From assembly GCA_937974175.1 (NCBI GenBank), contig CALJIG010000120.1:124001-188000 (forward strand): a stretch of 64,000 bases of DNA, given 5' to 3'. Of this stretch, positions 54,471 to 61,896 are shown piece after piece. A program made the position numbers and the translations under genes. This DNA comes from an uncultured Ignavibacteria bacterium. GTDB lineage: Bacteria; Bacteroidota; Ignavibacteria; Tepidaquicellales; Tepidaquicellaceae. A model generated the notes under the pieces. It had not been told where the DNA came from. It did no database searches and saw nothing but the letters and a program-made list of their open reading frames with translations. Numbering within the stretch: position 1 is the stretch's first letter; every line of letters starts with the position of its first letter.

Positions 54471-54865
54471 AAGCTTATCTATATATAAAAATACAACATT
54501 TCAAAAAAAAATTCACGCGATAAATCACTGCAATCTCGCATACGCAATCTAAACGCAAAGTTCGCTAAGCTCTGCGCAAAGTCCGCAAAGAAAAAAATTG
54601 TAAAAAACAAATAATTATTAATAAAAAAATTATCTTAGCATTCTAACCGTCAGCCTCTGTGCTCTCTGCGTTTAAATTATCTTAAAAAAAAATCAGCAAT
54701 AAATGTTGCAGCCTTTAATACTTTATTTTAACGCAAAGCACGCAAAATTTCTATGCAAAGTGCGCAAAGAAAGAACTGTACAAATATTTTTCAAAAGTTT
54801 CTTATCGTTCTTAGCGTAAATCTTCGCGCTCTTTGCTTTTAAATTTGCAACTTTATTAAAGAAGG
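54471..54865. repeat. Gap filled by two palindromic repeats
   Basis: Two hairpin-like elements lie here, at about 54551-54674 (AAACGCAAAG... to ...CTCTCTGCGTTT) and about 54729-54840 (TTAACGCAAAGCACGCAAAA... to ...GCGCTCTTTGCTTTT). Their arms are imperfect inverted repeats and contain internal GCAAAGTCCGCAAAG and GCAAAGTGCGCAAAG duplications. No gene is seen. Confidence 0.78.
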
Positions 54866-55930
54866 TTAATTATTTACTACAACAGGTTCCATAGTCAAAT
54901 TAATTCCAAACAAATGCTTTACCTTATTTTTAATTTCAGCTGCTAACTCAAGAAGCTGTTCTGTTGTGCAGGCTCTGTTTACTAGTGCAAGCGAATGATT
55001 TTCTGAAATAGCCGCGCCGTTTTTATTCATTCCTTTATGAAATCCCGAGTTTTCTATCAGCCAGGCTGCAGGAATTTTATATCCTTCAGCCGACTGAAAA
55101 ACTTTAGGTTTAATGGGGAAATGAAATAAATTCTCTTCAAATTTTTTATATTCTTCTTCGTTCAGTACAGGATTCATAAAAAACGAACCGCACGATACTG
55201 AATTTTTATCATTTGCATCAATTACCATAGATTTTCTTTTTCTGATACTAATTACTATATCCCTTACAAATTTTAACTTATCCTGATTGGAGTAATTTAT
55301 GTAATCAGAATTTTTTTCAACTTCATTTTTAAGCTCAGTGTATTTTAGCTCCGGCTCTTTATTCAGTTTCAGCATAAAAGTAACTTCGGTAATAATATAC
55401 TTATCTTTTTGTTCGCGTTTAAAAATACTTGTTCTGTAACCAAAGCCGCATTCATCTCTGTTGAAATTAACAATTGCCAAATCTTCTAATCTCAAAGCCT
55501 GAACATGTACAATTGTATCGGAAACTTCCTGTCCGTAAGCTCCGACATTTTGTATTGGTGTTGCCCCAACGCTGCCGGGGATTCCCGAAAGGCATTCAAT
55601 TCCCTGCACACCTTCATTAACGCAGAATGAAACAAGCTCATCCCAGTTGTTTCCGCCTCCTGCTTTTAAAAAAACATCGTGATCATTTACCGCGTAATTT
55701 AATTCTTTAATATGGTTTTTTAAAACAAGTCCTTTAAAACCTTCATCCGGAAATATTATATTACTTCCACCGCCTACTATCTGAATTTTTAAATTTTCTT
55801 TCTTTGCAAATTGCAAAAGCTGTCTTAGCTCATATACATTATTAAACTGCGCAAAATATTTTGCCGTGCCGCCCAATTTTATAGTAGTAATATTAGCGAG
55901 TTCTACATCTGATTTAAGTATACTTATCAA
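54866..55930 (-). CDS. murB: UDP-N-acetylenolpyruvoylglucosamine reductase
   Basis: A 354-residue flavoenzyme that reduces UDP-GlcNAc-enolpyruvate to UDP-MurNAc in murein synthesis. FAD-binding and active-site stretches are TTIKLGGTAKYF, IVGGGSNIIFPDEGFKGLVL and GIPGSVGATPIQNVGAYGQE. The catalytic Ser lies in SVSCGSFFMNP, with AAWLIENSGFHKGM near the end. The length fits the long (type I) MurB. It is the last gene of the ispF operon, 4 bp after the HepT-like gene. Confidence 0.96.
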   Translation of the reverse strand: MISILKSDVELANITTIKLGGTAKYFAQFNNVYELRQLLQFAKKENLKIQIVGGGSNIIFPDEGFKGLVLKNHIKELNYAVNDHDVFLKAGGGNNWDELVSFCVNEGVQGIECLSGIPGSVGATPIQNVGAYGQEVSDTIVHVQALRLEDLAIVNFNRDECGFGYRTSIFKREQKDKYIITEVTFMLKLNKEPELKYTELKNEVEKNSDYINYSNQDKLKFVRDIVISIRKRKSMVIDANDKNSVSCGSFFMNPVLNEEEYKKFEENLFHFPIKPKVFQSAEGYKIPAAWLIENSGFHKGMNKNGAAISENHSLALVNRACTTEQLLELAAEIKNKVKHLFGINLTMEPVVVNN

Positions 55931-55934
55931 AAAT

Positions 55935-56276
55935 TTATAAGGTTAATAATTTAGAAATGTCGTCTTTAATCTGAGGGTAATCCTCTTTTATCAGTGCCCA
56001 CAGAACATCTGTATTTACCGGAGATAATATTTTATGTGATAATCTTCTGCGTGTTTTTATGAGATAGTTCCAGTTAACGTCTTCATTAGAGAGCCGGAAT
56101 TCTCCAGTTATATTTTTACAATTATTTCCAATGGATTCAATTTCAAGTAATGCAGATTGAATTTTTCCTGAATCATTTTTAAAATCTTCGTATGAAATAT
56201 TTTCAGTCAGCTGAAAAATTTTGTTGTATGAATCCAGAATTTCCTTAACTATTAATTTGTCTTCACGTTCAAACAT
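55935..56276 (-). CDS. HepT-like (DUF86) protein, altered active site
   Basis: A 113-residue helical protein of the HepT type, the toxin half of HEPN/MNT pairs and a probable RNase. The HEPN motif RX4HXY appears as R76-RRLS-H81-K-I83, so the tyrosine is replaced by isoleucine. It overlaps the MNT-like gene by 8 bp and lies 4 bp upstream of murB. Loss of the Tyr, which is the AMPylation target of MntA in known pairs, suggests a weakened or inactive toxin. Confidence 0.75.
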   Translation of the reverse strand: MFEREDKLIVKEILDSYNKIFQLTENISYEDFKNDSGKIQSALLEIESIGNNCKNITGEFRLSNEDVNWNYLIKTRRRLSHKILSPVNTDVLWALIKEDYPQIKDDISKLLTL

Positions 56277-56568
56277 ATTTTACATTATTTTTTATTCCGT
56301 CACGCAGCGGTGCGTCTTTTATATTTTCAAGTCCTTCATCAGTAATTATTTCCGCATCAATATTTAAAAGGCTTTCAATATATTCGGCAAAATCTATGAA
56401 CAGCATACCGATTGGTTTTTTAAAAGAGACTACAAAATCGATAGCAACTGCGCCCGAATCTTTTTCAGGAAAATTATAGATGCCGATTTTTTCCAGCCCG
56501 TATTTACTTTCCAGAAAAGGTTTTTGCTTGCTGATTATCTCCGTAATTTCTTTGTATGTGTAACTCAT
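56269..56568 (-). CDS. MntA-like minimal nucleotidyltransferase, degenerate
   Basis: A 99-residue protein with the size, fold pattern and position of an MNT antitoxin, just upstream of and overlapping a HepT-like gene. The GSx(R)G-DxD active site is eroded. The GS is G29-I30, the first Asp of DxD is Ala42, and only Asp44 (VAIDFVVSF) stays. Catalysis (AMP transfer) is therefore unlikely. It overlaps ispF by 4 bp. Identification rests on pairing and layout as much as on motifs. Confidence 0.6.
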   Translation of the reverse strand: MSYTYKEITEIISKQKPFLESKYGLEKIGIYNFPEKDSGAVAIDFVVSFKKPIGMLFIDFAEYIESLLNIDAEIITDEGLENIKDAPLRDGIKNNVKYV

Positions 56569-57044
56569 TTTGATTTATATAGTAATGCAGTGCAATATGC
56601 GGAGCAGCCTTTCTTCGCTCCGACAAATCCTAATCCCTCAGAAGTAGTAGCTTTTATCGAGATGTTTTTGGTCTTAAGGATTTTAGAAATTTTTTCTTTC
56701 ATCTCTTCAGTGTATTTATAAATCTTCGGTTCTTCCAGTATAATAGCGCAATCAATATTTTCAATTTTATATTTCTTTTTCTTTATTAGCTTGTAAGATT
56801 GTTCGAGTAAGATCAGGCTGGAAATATCTTTGAACTTGCTATCCGTATTGGGAAATTGGTGGCCGATATCTTTATATCCGCAAGCGCCGAGAATTGCATC
56901 GCAAATTGCGTGAAGGAGAACGTCTGCATCTGAGTGGCCGTCGAGCCCTTTTGTGTGTGGGATTTCAACTCCACCTAAAATAAGTTTTCGTCCTTTTACA
57001 AGTCTGTGAACATCGTAGCCGAATCCTACGCGAAAATTTGCCAT
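56565..57044 (-). CDS. ispF: 2-C-methyl-D-erythritol 2,4-cyclodiphosphate synthase
   Basis: A 159-residue trimeric zinc enzyme that forms MEcPP in the isoprenoid pathway. The metal ligands are in GYDVHRLV (D, H) and the helix HAICDAILG. LDGHSDADVLLHA and DIGHQFPNTDSKFK are hallmark stretches, and TSEGLGFVG is near the end. It heads the operon with the MNT-like and HepT-like genes and murB, starting right after the repeat island. Confidence 0.97.
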   Translation of the reverse strand: MANFRVGFGYDVHRLVKGRKLILGGVEIPHTKGLDGHSDADVLLHAICDAILGACGYKDIGHQFPNTDSKFKDISSLILLEQSYKLIKKKKYKIENIDCAIILEEPKIYKYTEEMKEKISKILKTKNISIKATTSEGLGFVGAKKGCSAYCTALLYKSK

Positions 57045-57243
57045 TAATTTTGAGATTTAACAAAGATAAAAACATTTTTTCTAATTATTAATGAAGAAAC
57101 AATTCCTGTGCCTTAAAAAAATATTTTGCCATACTAATAGGGAAGAATTTCTTTGAAATGAAAATTGAAGTTTATATATTTATAGTGGTAAATTATATTT
57201 TGACCTGACAATGCGATATGACGTACTGTCGGGTCTGATTAGG

Positions 57244-57600
57244 AATAAAATGTGATTCGCCAAGGCGAATTACTATGCTTACTTTGGTCGCCGGATTTAT
57301 GCCAGAATAAAATGTGACAATAATGTGACAATAGACCTGACAGGTTTTTAATCCTGTCAGGTCAGAACCGGAAATAAAATGTGATTCGCCAAGGCGAATT
57401 AATATACTTACTTTGGTCGCCGGATTTATGCCAGAATAAAATGTGACAATAATGTGACAATAGACCTGACAGGTTTTTAATCCTGTCAGGTCAGAACCAG
57501 AAATAAAATGTGATTCGCCATGGCGAATTACTATACTTACTTTTATCGCCGGATTTATACAATAAAAAAATGTGACAATAATGTGACAATGTAAACAACA
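57244..57600. repeat. Tandem 129-bp repeat units (two full, one partial)
   Basis: The word AATAAAATGTGATTCGCC starts at 57244, 57373 and 57502, exactly 129 bp apart. Each unit has the palindrome ATTCGCCAAGGCGAAT, TTTGGTCGCCGGATTTATGC, ATGTGACAATAATGTGACAA and (units 1 and 2) the GACCTGACAG hairpin. Unit 3 has a changed centre (CCATGG) and lacks the final hairpin. Confidence 0.88.
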
Positions 57601-57601
57601 T

Positions 57602-57702
57602 GGGCGCCCTCGTCCCGCTTTCAGCGGGACTTGCCGTAAATAAAAAAGATTTTCAATCTTTTTTATTTACGGCAACCGAACCTCCGGTTCGGGAGGGCGC
57701 CC
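57602..57702. repeat. 101-bp perfect cloverleaf (four-way-junction) palindrome
   Basis: The outer stem GGGCGCCCTC (57602-57611) pairs with GAGGGCGCCC (57693-57702). Between them three perfect hairpins follow with no unpaired bases: 57612-57630 (8-bp stem, TTC loop), 57631-57675 (21-bp stem, TTC loop) and 57676-57692 (7-bp stem, TCC loop). Every base except the three 3-nt loops can pair. Confidence 0.92.
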
Positions 57703-57830
57703 ACCGTGAGTTCCCGATTCCAAAATGTAACAATAATGCGACTTTAAACCTGAAGGTTTTCAATCCTGTCAGGTCAGAGTCAGAAATACAATTTGATTCG
57801 CCAAGGCGAATTACATTGCAACACAAGCTT

Positions 57831-57853
57831 CCCCCTCCTCGATAAGGAGGGGG
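57831..57853. repeat. CCCCCTCCT hairpin
   Basis: CCCCCTCCT (57831-57839) pairs with AGGAGGGGG (57845-57853). A sister copy lies at 58096-58121 in the same orientation, each followed by a GGGGG(C/T)GGT word. It is a dispersed palindrome. Confidence 0.8.
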
Positions 57854-58210
57854 ATTGAGGGGGCGGTCTAAAAGAAATGTTACTATAATGCGACTACTGA
57901 ATTATAACTCAAACCTTATTTTGCCGTCCCGCCAAGTCGGGATGAAAACGAAATCCGTCAAAAACCCGTCAAGATTTGAAAAAGAAAATTGACGGTATTG
58001 TAAAAACAACATCACGGAAAATAAAACCCGTCAAAAATTCATCAAAAAATAAAAATTGAAATGAAACGTTTGATACCGGTCACGACATTTGTGAGCCCCC
58101 TCCTTCTTCTAAAGGAGGGGGAAGGGGGTGGTTAAAATAAGAACCCGACTTTTTTCCGACTTTTTAACAAAATAAATCCAACTTAACTTTGCTTTCAAAA
58201 TCACATTAAA

Positions 58211-59476
58211 ATGAACTATTCAACAGATAAAAACTTTGCGATTCAGCAAGACACAAACGACCAGTTAAAAAATTACCACGAGAAATTTTTTATACCGGTA
58301 AATAAGGATAAAAAAGAACAGATTTATTTCTGCGGTAACTCGCTTGGCCTTCAGCCAAAGACTGTGCGTTCATACGTTGAGCAAGAGCTAAAGGACTGGG
58401 AGCTTATGGGCATCGAAGGCGTGACACAAGCAAGAAACCCGTGGCTGCCGTATCATGAATTCCTGACTAAGCAGACTGCCCATTTAGTCGGTGCGAAGGA
58501 AAGCGAAGTCGTGAATATGAATACACTCTCTGTCAACCTGCACTTAATGATGGTTTCGTTTTACAGACCAACAAAGGAACGCAGCAAAATTTTTATAGAA
58601 GGAACAGCTTTTCCCTCTGACCAGTATGCAGTGAAGTCGCAACTACGATTTCATGGTTATGATGAAAATTCACTCATAGAAATTTTTCCTAAGCAAGGTG
58701 AGACGTATATAAAAACTGAAGATATTCTAGAAGTGATTGAACGCGAAGGAGATAAAATTGCTTTAGTTATGTTTGCAGGAGTTAATTATTACACGGGACA
58801 GTTTTTCGATATGAAAAAAATTACTGAGGCAGGACATAAGAAAGGATGCCTTGTCGGATTTGACTTAGCGCACGCCGCAGGAAACATAGACGTGCAGCTT
58901 CATGACTGGGATGTTGACTTCGCTGTATGGTGCAATTACAAATATGTTAACGGCGGTCCCGGAGCAATTGCCGGCTGCTTCGTTCATGAAAGACATCACT
59001 CCGATAAAAATATTCCACGCTTCGAAGGATGGTGGGGAAATGATAAGCAGACAAGATTTTTAATGAAGCCGGACTTTGTTCCGATTCCCACAGTGGAAAG
59101 CTGGCAGCTTAGCAATCCTCCTATACTACAGCTTGCATCTTTAAAAGCATCACTCGATATTTTTGAAGAAGCAGGAATAAAAAATTTACGAGCGAAGAGT
59201 AAAAAGCTTACAAGTTATCTTGAATATTTGTTGAAGGAAAATAAACTGACAGATAAATTAGAAATCTTAACACCTTCGGCTGCTGAACAAAGAGGTTGTC
59301 AGCTCTCATTAAGATTTTTTGGTAATGGCAAAGAGGTGTTCAATAAATTAATTGCAAGCGATGTAATTTGCGACTGGCGCGAGCCCGATGTGATAAGAAT
59401 AGCTCCGACTCCTCTATATAATAAGTTCGAAGAAGTATGGGAGTTTGTTGAGATTATAAAAGGAGTGATTGAGTAA
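58211..59476 (+). CDS. kynU: Kynureninase
   Basis: A 421-residue PLP enzyme that cleaves kynurenine or 3-hydroxykynurenine to (3-hydroxy)anthranilate and alanine. The PLP lysine is K244 in WCNYKYVNGGPGA, the cofactor Asp is D218 in FDLAHAAGN, and the family N-terminal YFCGNSLGLQPK is present. It stands alone after the repeat island with no other kyn gene in the window. It may serve tryptophan breakdown or de novo NAD synthesis (inference). Confidence 0.96.
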   Translation: MNYSTDKNFAIQQDTNDQLKNYHEKFFIPVNKDKKEQIYFCGNSLGLQPKTVRSYVEQELKDWELMGIEGVTQARNPWLPYHEFLTKQTAHLVGAKESEVVNMNTLSVNLHLMMVSFYRPTKERSKIFIEGTAFPSDQYAVKSQLRFHGYDENSLIEIFPKQGETYIKTEDILEVIEREGDKIALVMFAGVNYYTGQFFDMKKITEAGHKKGCLVGFDLAHAAGNIDVQLHDWDVDFAVWCNYKYVNGGPGAIAGCFVHERHHSDKNIPRFEGWWGNDKQTRFLMKPDFVPIPTVESWQLSNPPILQLASLKASLDIFEEAGIKNLRAKSKKLTSYLEYLLKENKLTDKLEILTPSAAEQRGCQLSLRFFGNGKEVFNKLIASDVICDWREPDVIRIAPTPLYNKFEEVWEFVEIIKGVIE

Positions 59477-59565
59477 GTATAAATAACAAAGAGATTTCTG
59501 TTTGATTTAGCTGTGGAAAGAATGGAGTATTTACCGGCTATAAAATATAAGATATACAATGAGTT

Positions 59566-59679
59566 CTAGTTCTCAACCCTTTAGGGTTGAGTATAAAGAT
59601 TGAGAGAAACAGTACCCCCCTTTTTTAGGGTTGAGTATAAAAATTGAGAGCAACAGTAACCCCACCCTTCAGGGTGGGG
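59566..59679. repeat. Three near-tandem hairpin units upstream of the transposase
   Basis: Units beginning CAACCCTTTAGGGTTGAGTA, CCCCTTTTTTAGGGTTGAGT and CCCCACCCTTCAGGGTGGGG each end in a TTGAGAG word. The last is a perfect hairpin at 59660-59679. They are REP-like partners of the adjacent transposase. Confidence 0.75.
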
Positions 59680-59728
59680 TGTTGAGAGTAGAATGAACTG
59701 CCCTTTAGGGCAAAACAAAAAATCTAAT

Positions 59729-60175
59729 ATGTCATTTGTAAAAATATGGGTTCATTGTGTTTGGGGAACAAAGGATAGAGAAAACTTAATTGATGATAAT
59801 TTAAAGGAAATTCTTTACAAACATGTTAAAGAATATTCTAAGGTTAATGACATTTATCTCGATTGTATTAATGGTGCTTCCGAGCATGTTCATTTGCTTA
59901 TATCTCTAAACAACGACCAATCAATTGCAAAGGTTGTTAATCTGATCAAAGGAGAAAGCTCCCATTGGATCAATAAAAATAATCTGACCAACGGAAAATT
60001 CGAATGGGCTAAAGAATACTTTGCTGTATCCGTTAGTGAATCAAGTGTGGTTAAAGTTCGAGAGTATATTAAAAATCAGGAAGAACATCATAGAAAGAAA
60101 AGTTTTAAAGAAGAGTACGATGAATTTATGAAGAAGTATGGATTTGAAAAGTTTAGCCCTAAAGGGCTATCATAG
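59729..60175 (+). CDS. IS200-like (Y1) transposase, REP-associated type
   Basis: A 148-residue HUH endonuclease. The metal-binding HUH motif is H53-V-H55 (ASEHVHLLI), and the nucleophile is Y113 in VREYIKNQEEHHRKK. LIKGESSHWIN and FEWAKEYFAVSVS are typical of the group. It cuts and joins single-stranded DNA next to hairpins. It is framed by hairpins: GCCCTTTAGGGC just upstream (59700-59711) and GCCCTAAAGGGC over its own 3' end (60156-60167), plus outer 20-bp hairpins at 59660-59679 and 60187-60206. The ATG at 59693 lies before the inner hairpin, so the start at 59729, which gives the family N-terminus MSFVKIWVH, is preferred. Confidence 0.93.
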   Translation: MSFVKIWVHCVWGTKDRENLIDDNLKEILYKHVKEYSKVNDIYLDCINGASEHVHLLISLNNDQSIAKVVNLIKGESSHWINKNNLTNGKFEWAKEYFAVSVSESSVVKVREYIKNQEEHHRKKSFKEEYDEFMKKYGFEKFSPKGLS

Positions 60176-60206
60176 GATTTATCAAACCCCACCCTAAAGG
60201 GTGGGG
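60156..60206. repeat. REP-like hairpins downstream of the transposase
   Basis: GCCCTAAAGGGC (60156-60167) covers the last codons of the transposase gene. CCCCACCCTAAAGGGTGGGG (60187-60206) follows and is nearly identical to the upstream hairpin at 59660-59679. Together with the upstream pair they frame the gene in hairpins with matching stems. Confidence 0.85.
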
Positions 60207-60262
60207 TTAATGTTACATGAGTATATGAGAAAACTTTGGTTAAAAAGATGATGAAAATCCTA

Positions 60263-61660
60263 CTACATCTTCTTCACTTCATAACCGTCTTTTGTATCTT
60301 TTACCTCGTAGCCGAGTTCTTTTATTTTATTTCTAAGTTCATCAGATAGCGTAAAGTTCTTATCTTTCTTTGCCTGAAGTCTTTGCTCAGCAAGTGATTT
60401 AACTTCATCGGGGATATCGCTGCTTTCAGCTTTAGCAATTTTATCTAACTGCAGCCCGAACACTCTGTCAAAATCGAATGCAAGCTCAAGTCTTTGATTT
60501 GCTGATAAAGAATCATCTTTAAGCATATTCCAAAGCACTGCAAGCGCTTCAGTGATTCCTAAATCGTTATTTATTTTTTCAATAAACTTTTCTTTGTAAT
60601 CATTCGGCTTATCATCTGCACTTTCATTTGCAGCTTTTTCTTTAAGAGATAAAATTCTTTCTCTTAATTTTTCATAGGCATTCTTTGCTCCCTGCAAACC
60701 TTCTTCGCTGAAGTTCAGTTTTTTTCTATAGTGAGCGTTTAGTAAAAAATATCTGTAATGCATCGGTTCGAAACCTTCTTCTTTTAAACGTGAGAGAGTA
60801 AGCGTGCCGCCTTTTGATTTTGACATCTTCTCATCGCCCATTAGAAGAAATTCACCGTGTATCCAGTAGTTAACATATTTTTCACCGTTAGCAACTTCTG
60901 ACTGCGCTATTTCATTTGTATGATGAACCGGTATATGGTCAACTCCGCCGCAATGAATATCAAAATGATTACCGAGTAATTTCTTTGCCATTGCAGAGCA
61001 CTCAAGATGCCATCCGGGAAAACCAATTCCCCAGGGAGAATCCCATTCCATCTGGCGTTTCTCGTTCTTATTGGAAAATTTCCATACAGAAAAATCAGTG
61101 GGATTTCTTTTCTCCTCTGAGAACTCAACACGTTCTCCGGCTCTTAGGCCTTCTATATCAAGGCGCGCCATTTTGCCGTAATCTGGAAATTTAGATGTAT
61201 CATAATAGACTCCGTCAGATGTAACGTATGTAAATCCTTTTGCTTCAAGTTCTTTCACCATATCGATTTGCTCCTGTATATAATCAGTTGCTCTTGGAAA
61301 AGTACTTGCCGGAATAATATTAAGCAGCTTCATATCGCTCATAAAAATATCCGTGAAAAACTTAGCGACTTCCCAGACTGTCTTGCCTTCTTCAGCAGCT
61401 TTCTTTTCCATTTTATCATCGCCGGAATCTTCATCGGAAGTCAGGTGGCCAACGTCAGTGATATTCATAATATGCTTTACATCAAAACCATTGTATTGCA
61501 AAACTCTCTTTAAAATATCTTCAAAGAAAAATGAACGGAAGTTGCCTATATGCTGATATCCGTAAACAGTAGGACCGCAGCAGTACATACGTACTTTGCC
61601 TTGTTCGATAGGATTAAAATCCTCAATAGTTCTTGAAGCTGTATTATAAAATCTTAACAC
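60263..61660 (-). CDS. cysS: Cysteinyl-tRNA synthetase
   Basis: A 465-residue class I aminoacyl-tRNA synthetase that charges tRNA-Cys. The zinc/active-site start MYCCGPTVYGYQHIGNFRSF holds the HIGH-type motif (HIGN). GIGFPGWHLECSAMA and CGGVDHIPVHHTNEIAQSE give the zinc ligands, and MGDEKMSKSKGG holds KMSKS. The C-terminal anticodon-binding part ends AKKDKNFTLSDELRNKI. It has standard length and is transcribed alone. The other strand in this region shows no gene. Confidence 0.97.
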   Translation of the reverse strand: MLRFYNTASRTIEDFNPIEQGKVRMYCCGPTVYGYQHIGNFRSFFFEDILKRVLQYNGFDVKHIMNITDVGHLTSDEDSGDDKMEKKAAEEGKTVWEVAKFFTDIFMSDMKLLNIIPASTFPRATDYIQEQIDMVKELEAKGFTYVTSDGVYYDTSKFPDYGKMARLDIEGLRAGERVEFSEEKRNPTDFSVWKFSNKNEKRQMEWDSPWGIGFPGWHLECSAMAKKLLGNHFDIHCGGVDHIPVHHTNEIAQSEVANGEKYVNYWIHGEFLLMGDEKMSKSKGGTLTLSRLKEEGFEPMHYRYFLLNAHYRKKLNFSEEGLQGAKNAYEKLRERILSLKEKAANESADDKPNDYKEKFIEKINNDLGITEALAVLWNMLKDDSLSANQRLELAFDFDRVFGLQLDKIAKAESSDIPDEVKSLAEQRLQAKKDKNFTLSDELRNKIKELGYEVKDTKDGYEVKKM

Positions 61661-61896
61661 GTTATCTTTTTAATTATTTACAAATTTAAGAATAGGGCTG
61701 CATAAAAGTAAGTCGTTTCATTATCGATGAAACAATCGGTAAAATGTTTCCACAAAGAAAAATTAAAACACTTTATTCTGAATTTATTCACAAAATAGTT
61801 TAAAAATGAAGTTTTTGAAGAAATTACATGTCTTAAAGTCAAACAAAATAAAATAACTCTCATTGAATTAATATTAAAATCATAGTTATTTTTAAA

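Larger units (their letters stand above)
57045..58210. repeat. 1.17-kb gene-free repeat island
   Basis: No gene is supported. In order it holds: a TACTAATAGGGAA word (~57132); an imperfect CCTGACA hairpin (57202-57235); three 129-bp tandem units (57244-57600); a 101-bp cloverleaf palindrome (57602-57702); a degraded copy of the unit (57722-57820); a CCCCCTCCT hairpin (57831-57853); the modular CCGTCAAAAACCCGTCAA repeat (57948-58058); a second CCCCCTCCTT hairpin (58096-58121); and a CCCGACTTTTTTCCGACTTT word (58144-58163). Confidence 0.8.

Noticed and set aside
57244..57600. The 129-bp repeats as a CRISPR array
   Set aside because: Units are too long, contiguous without variable spacers, and no cas gene is near.
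57602..57702. The cloverleaf as a tRNA or tRNA-like gene
   Set aside because: Loops are only three bases, stems are far from tRNA lengths, and there is no T-loop or anticodon arm; it is a DNA palindrome assembly.
57600..57845. An 81-residue frame on the + strand
   Set aside because: It spans the cloverleaf palindrome and the degraded repeat unit, so it is a by-product of repeats.
59693..59728. Upstream ATG of the transposase
   Set aside because: It places the REP hairpin GCCCTTTAGGGC inside the coding region and adds residues not typical of the family.
61678..61863. A 61-residue minus-strand frame upstream of cysS
   Set aside because: AT-rich, no recognisable feature, and the region is the likely promoter gap of cysS and the large surface protein.
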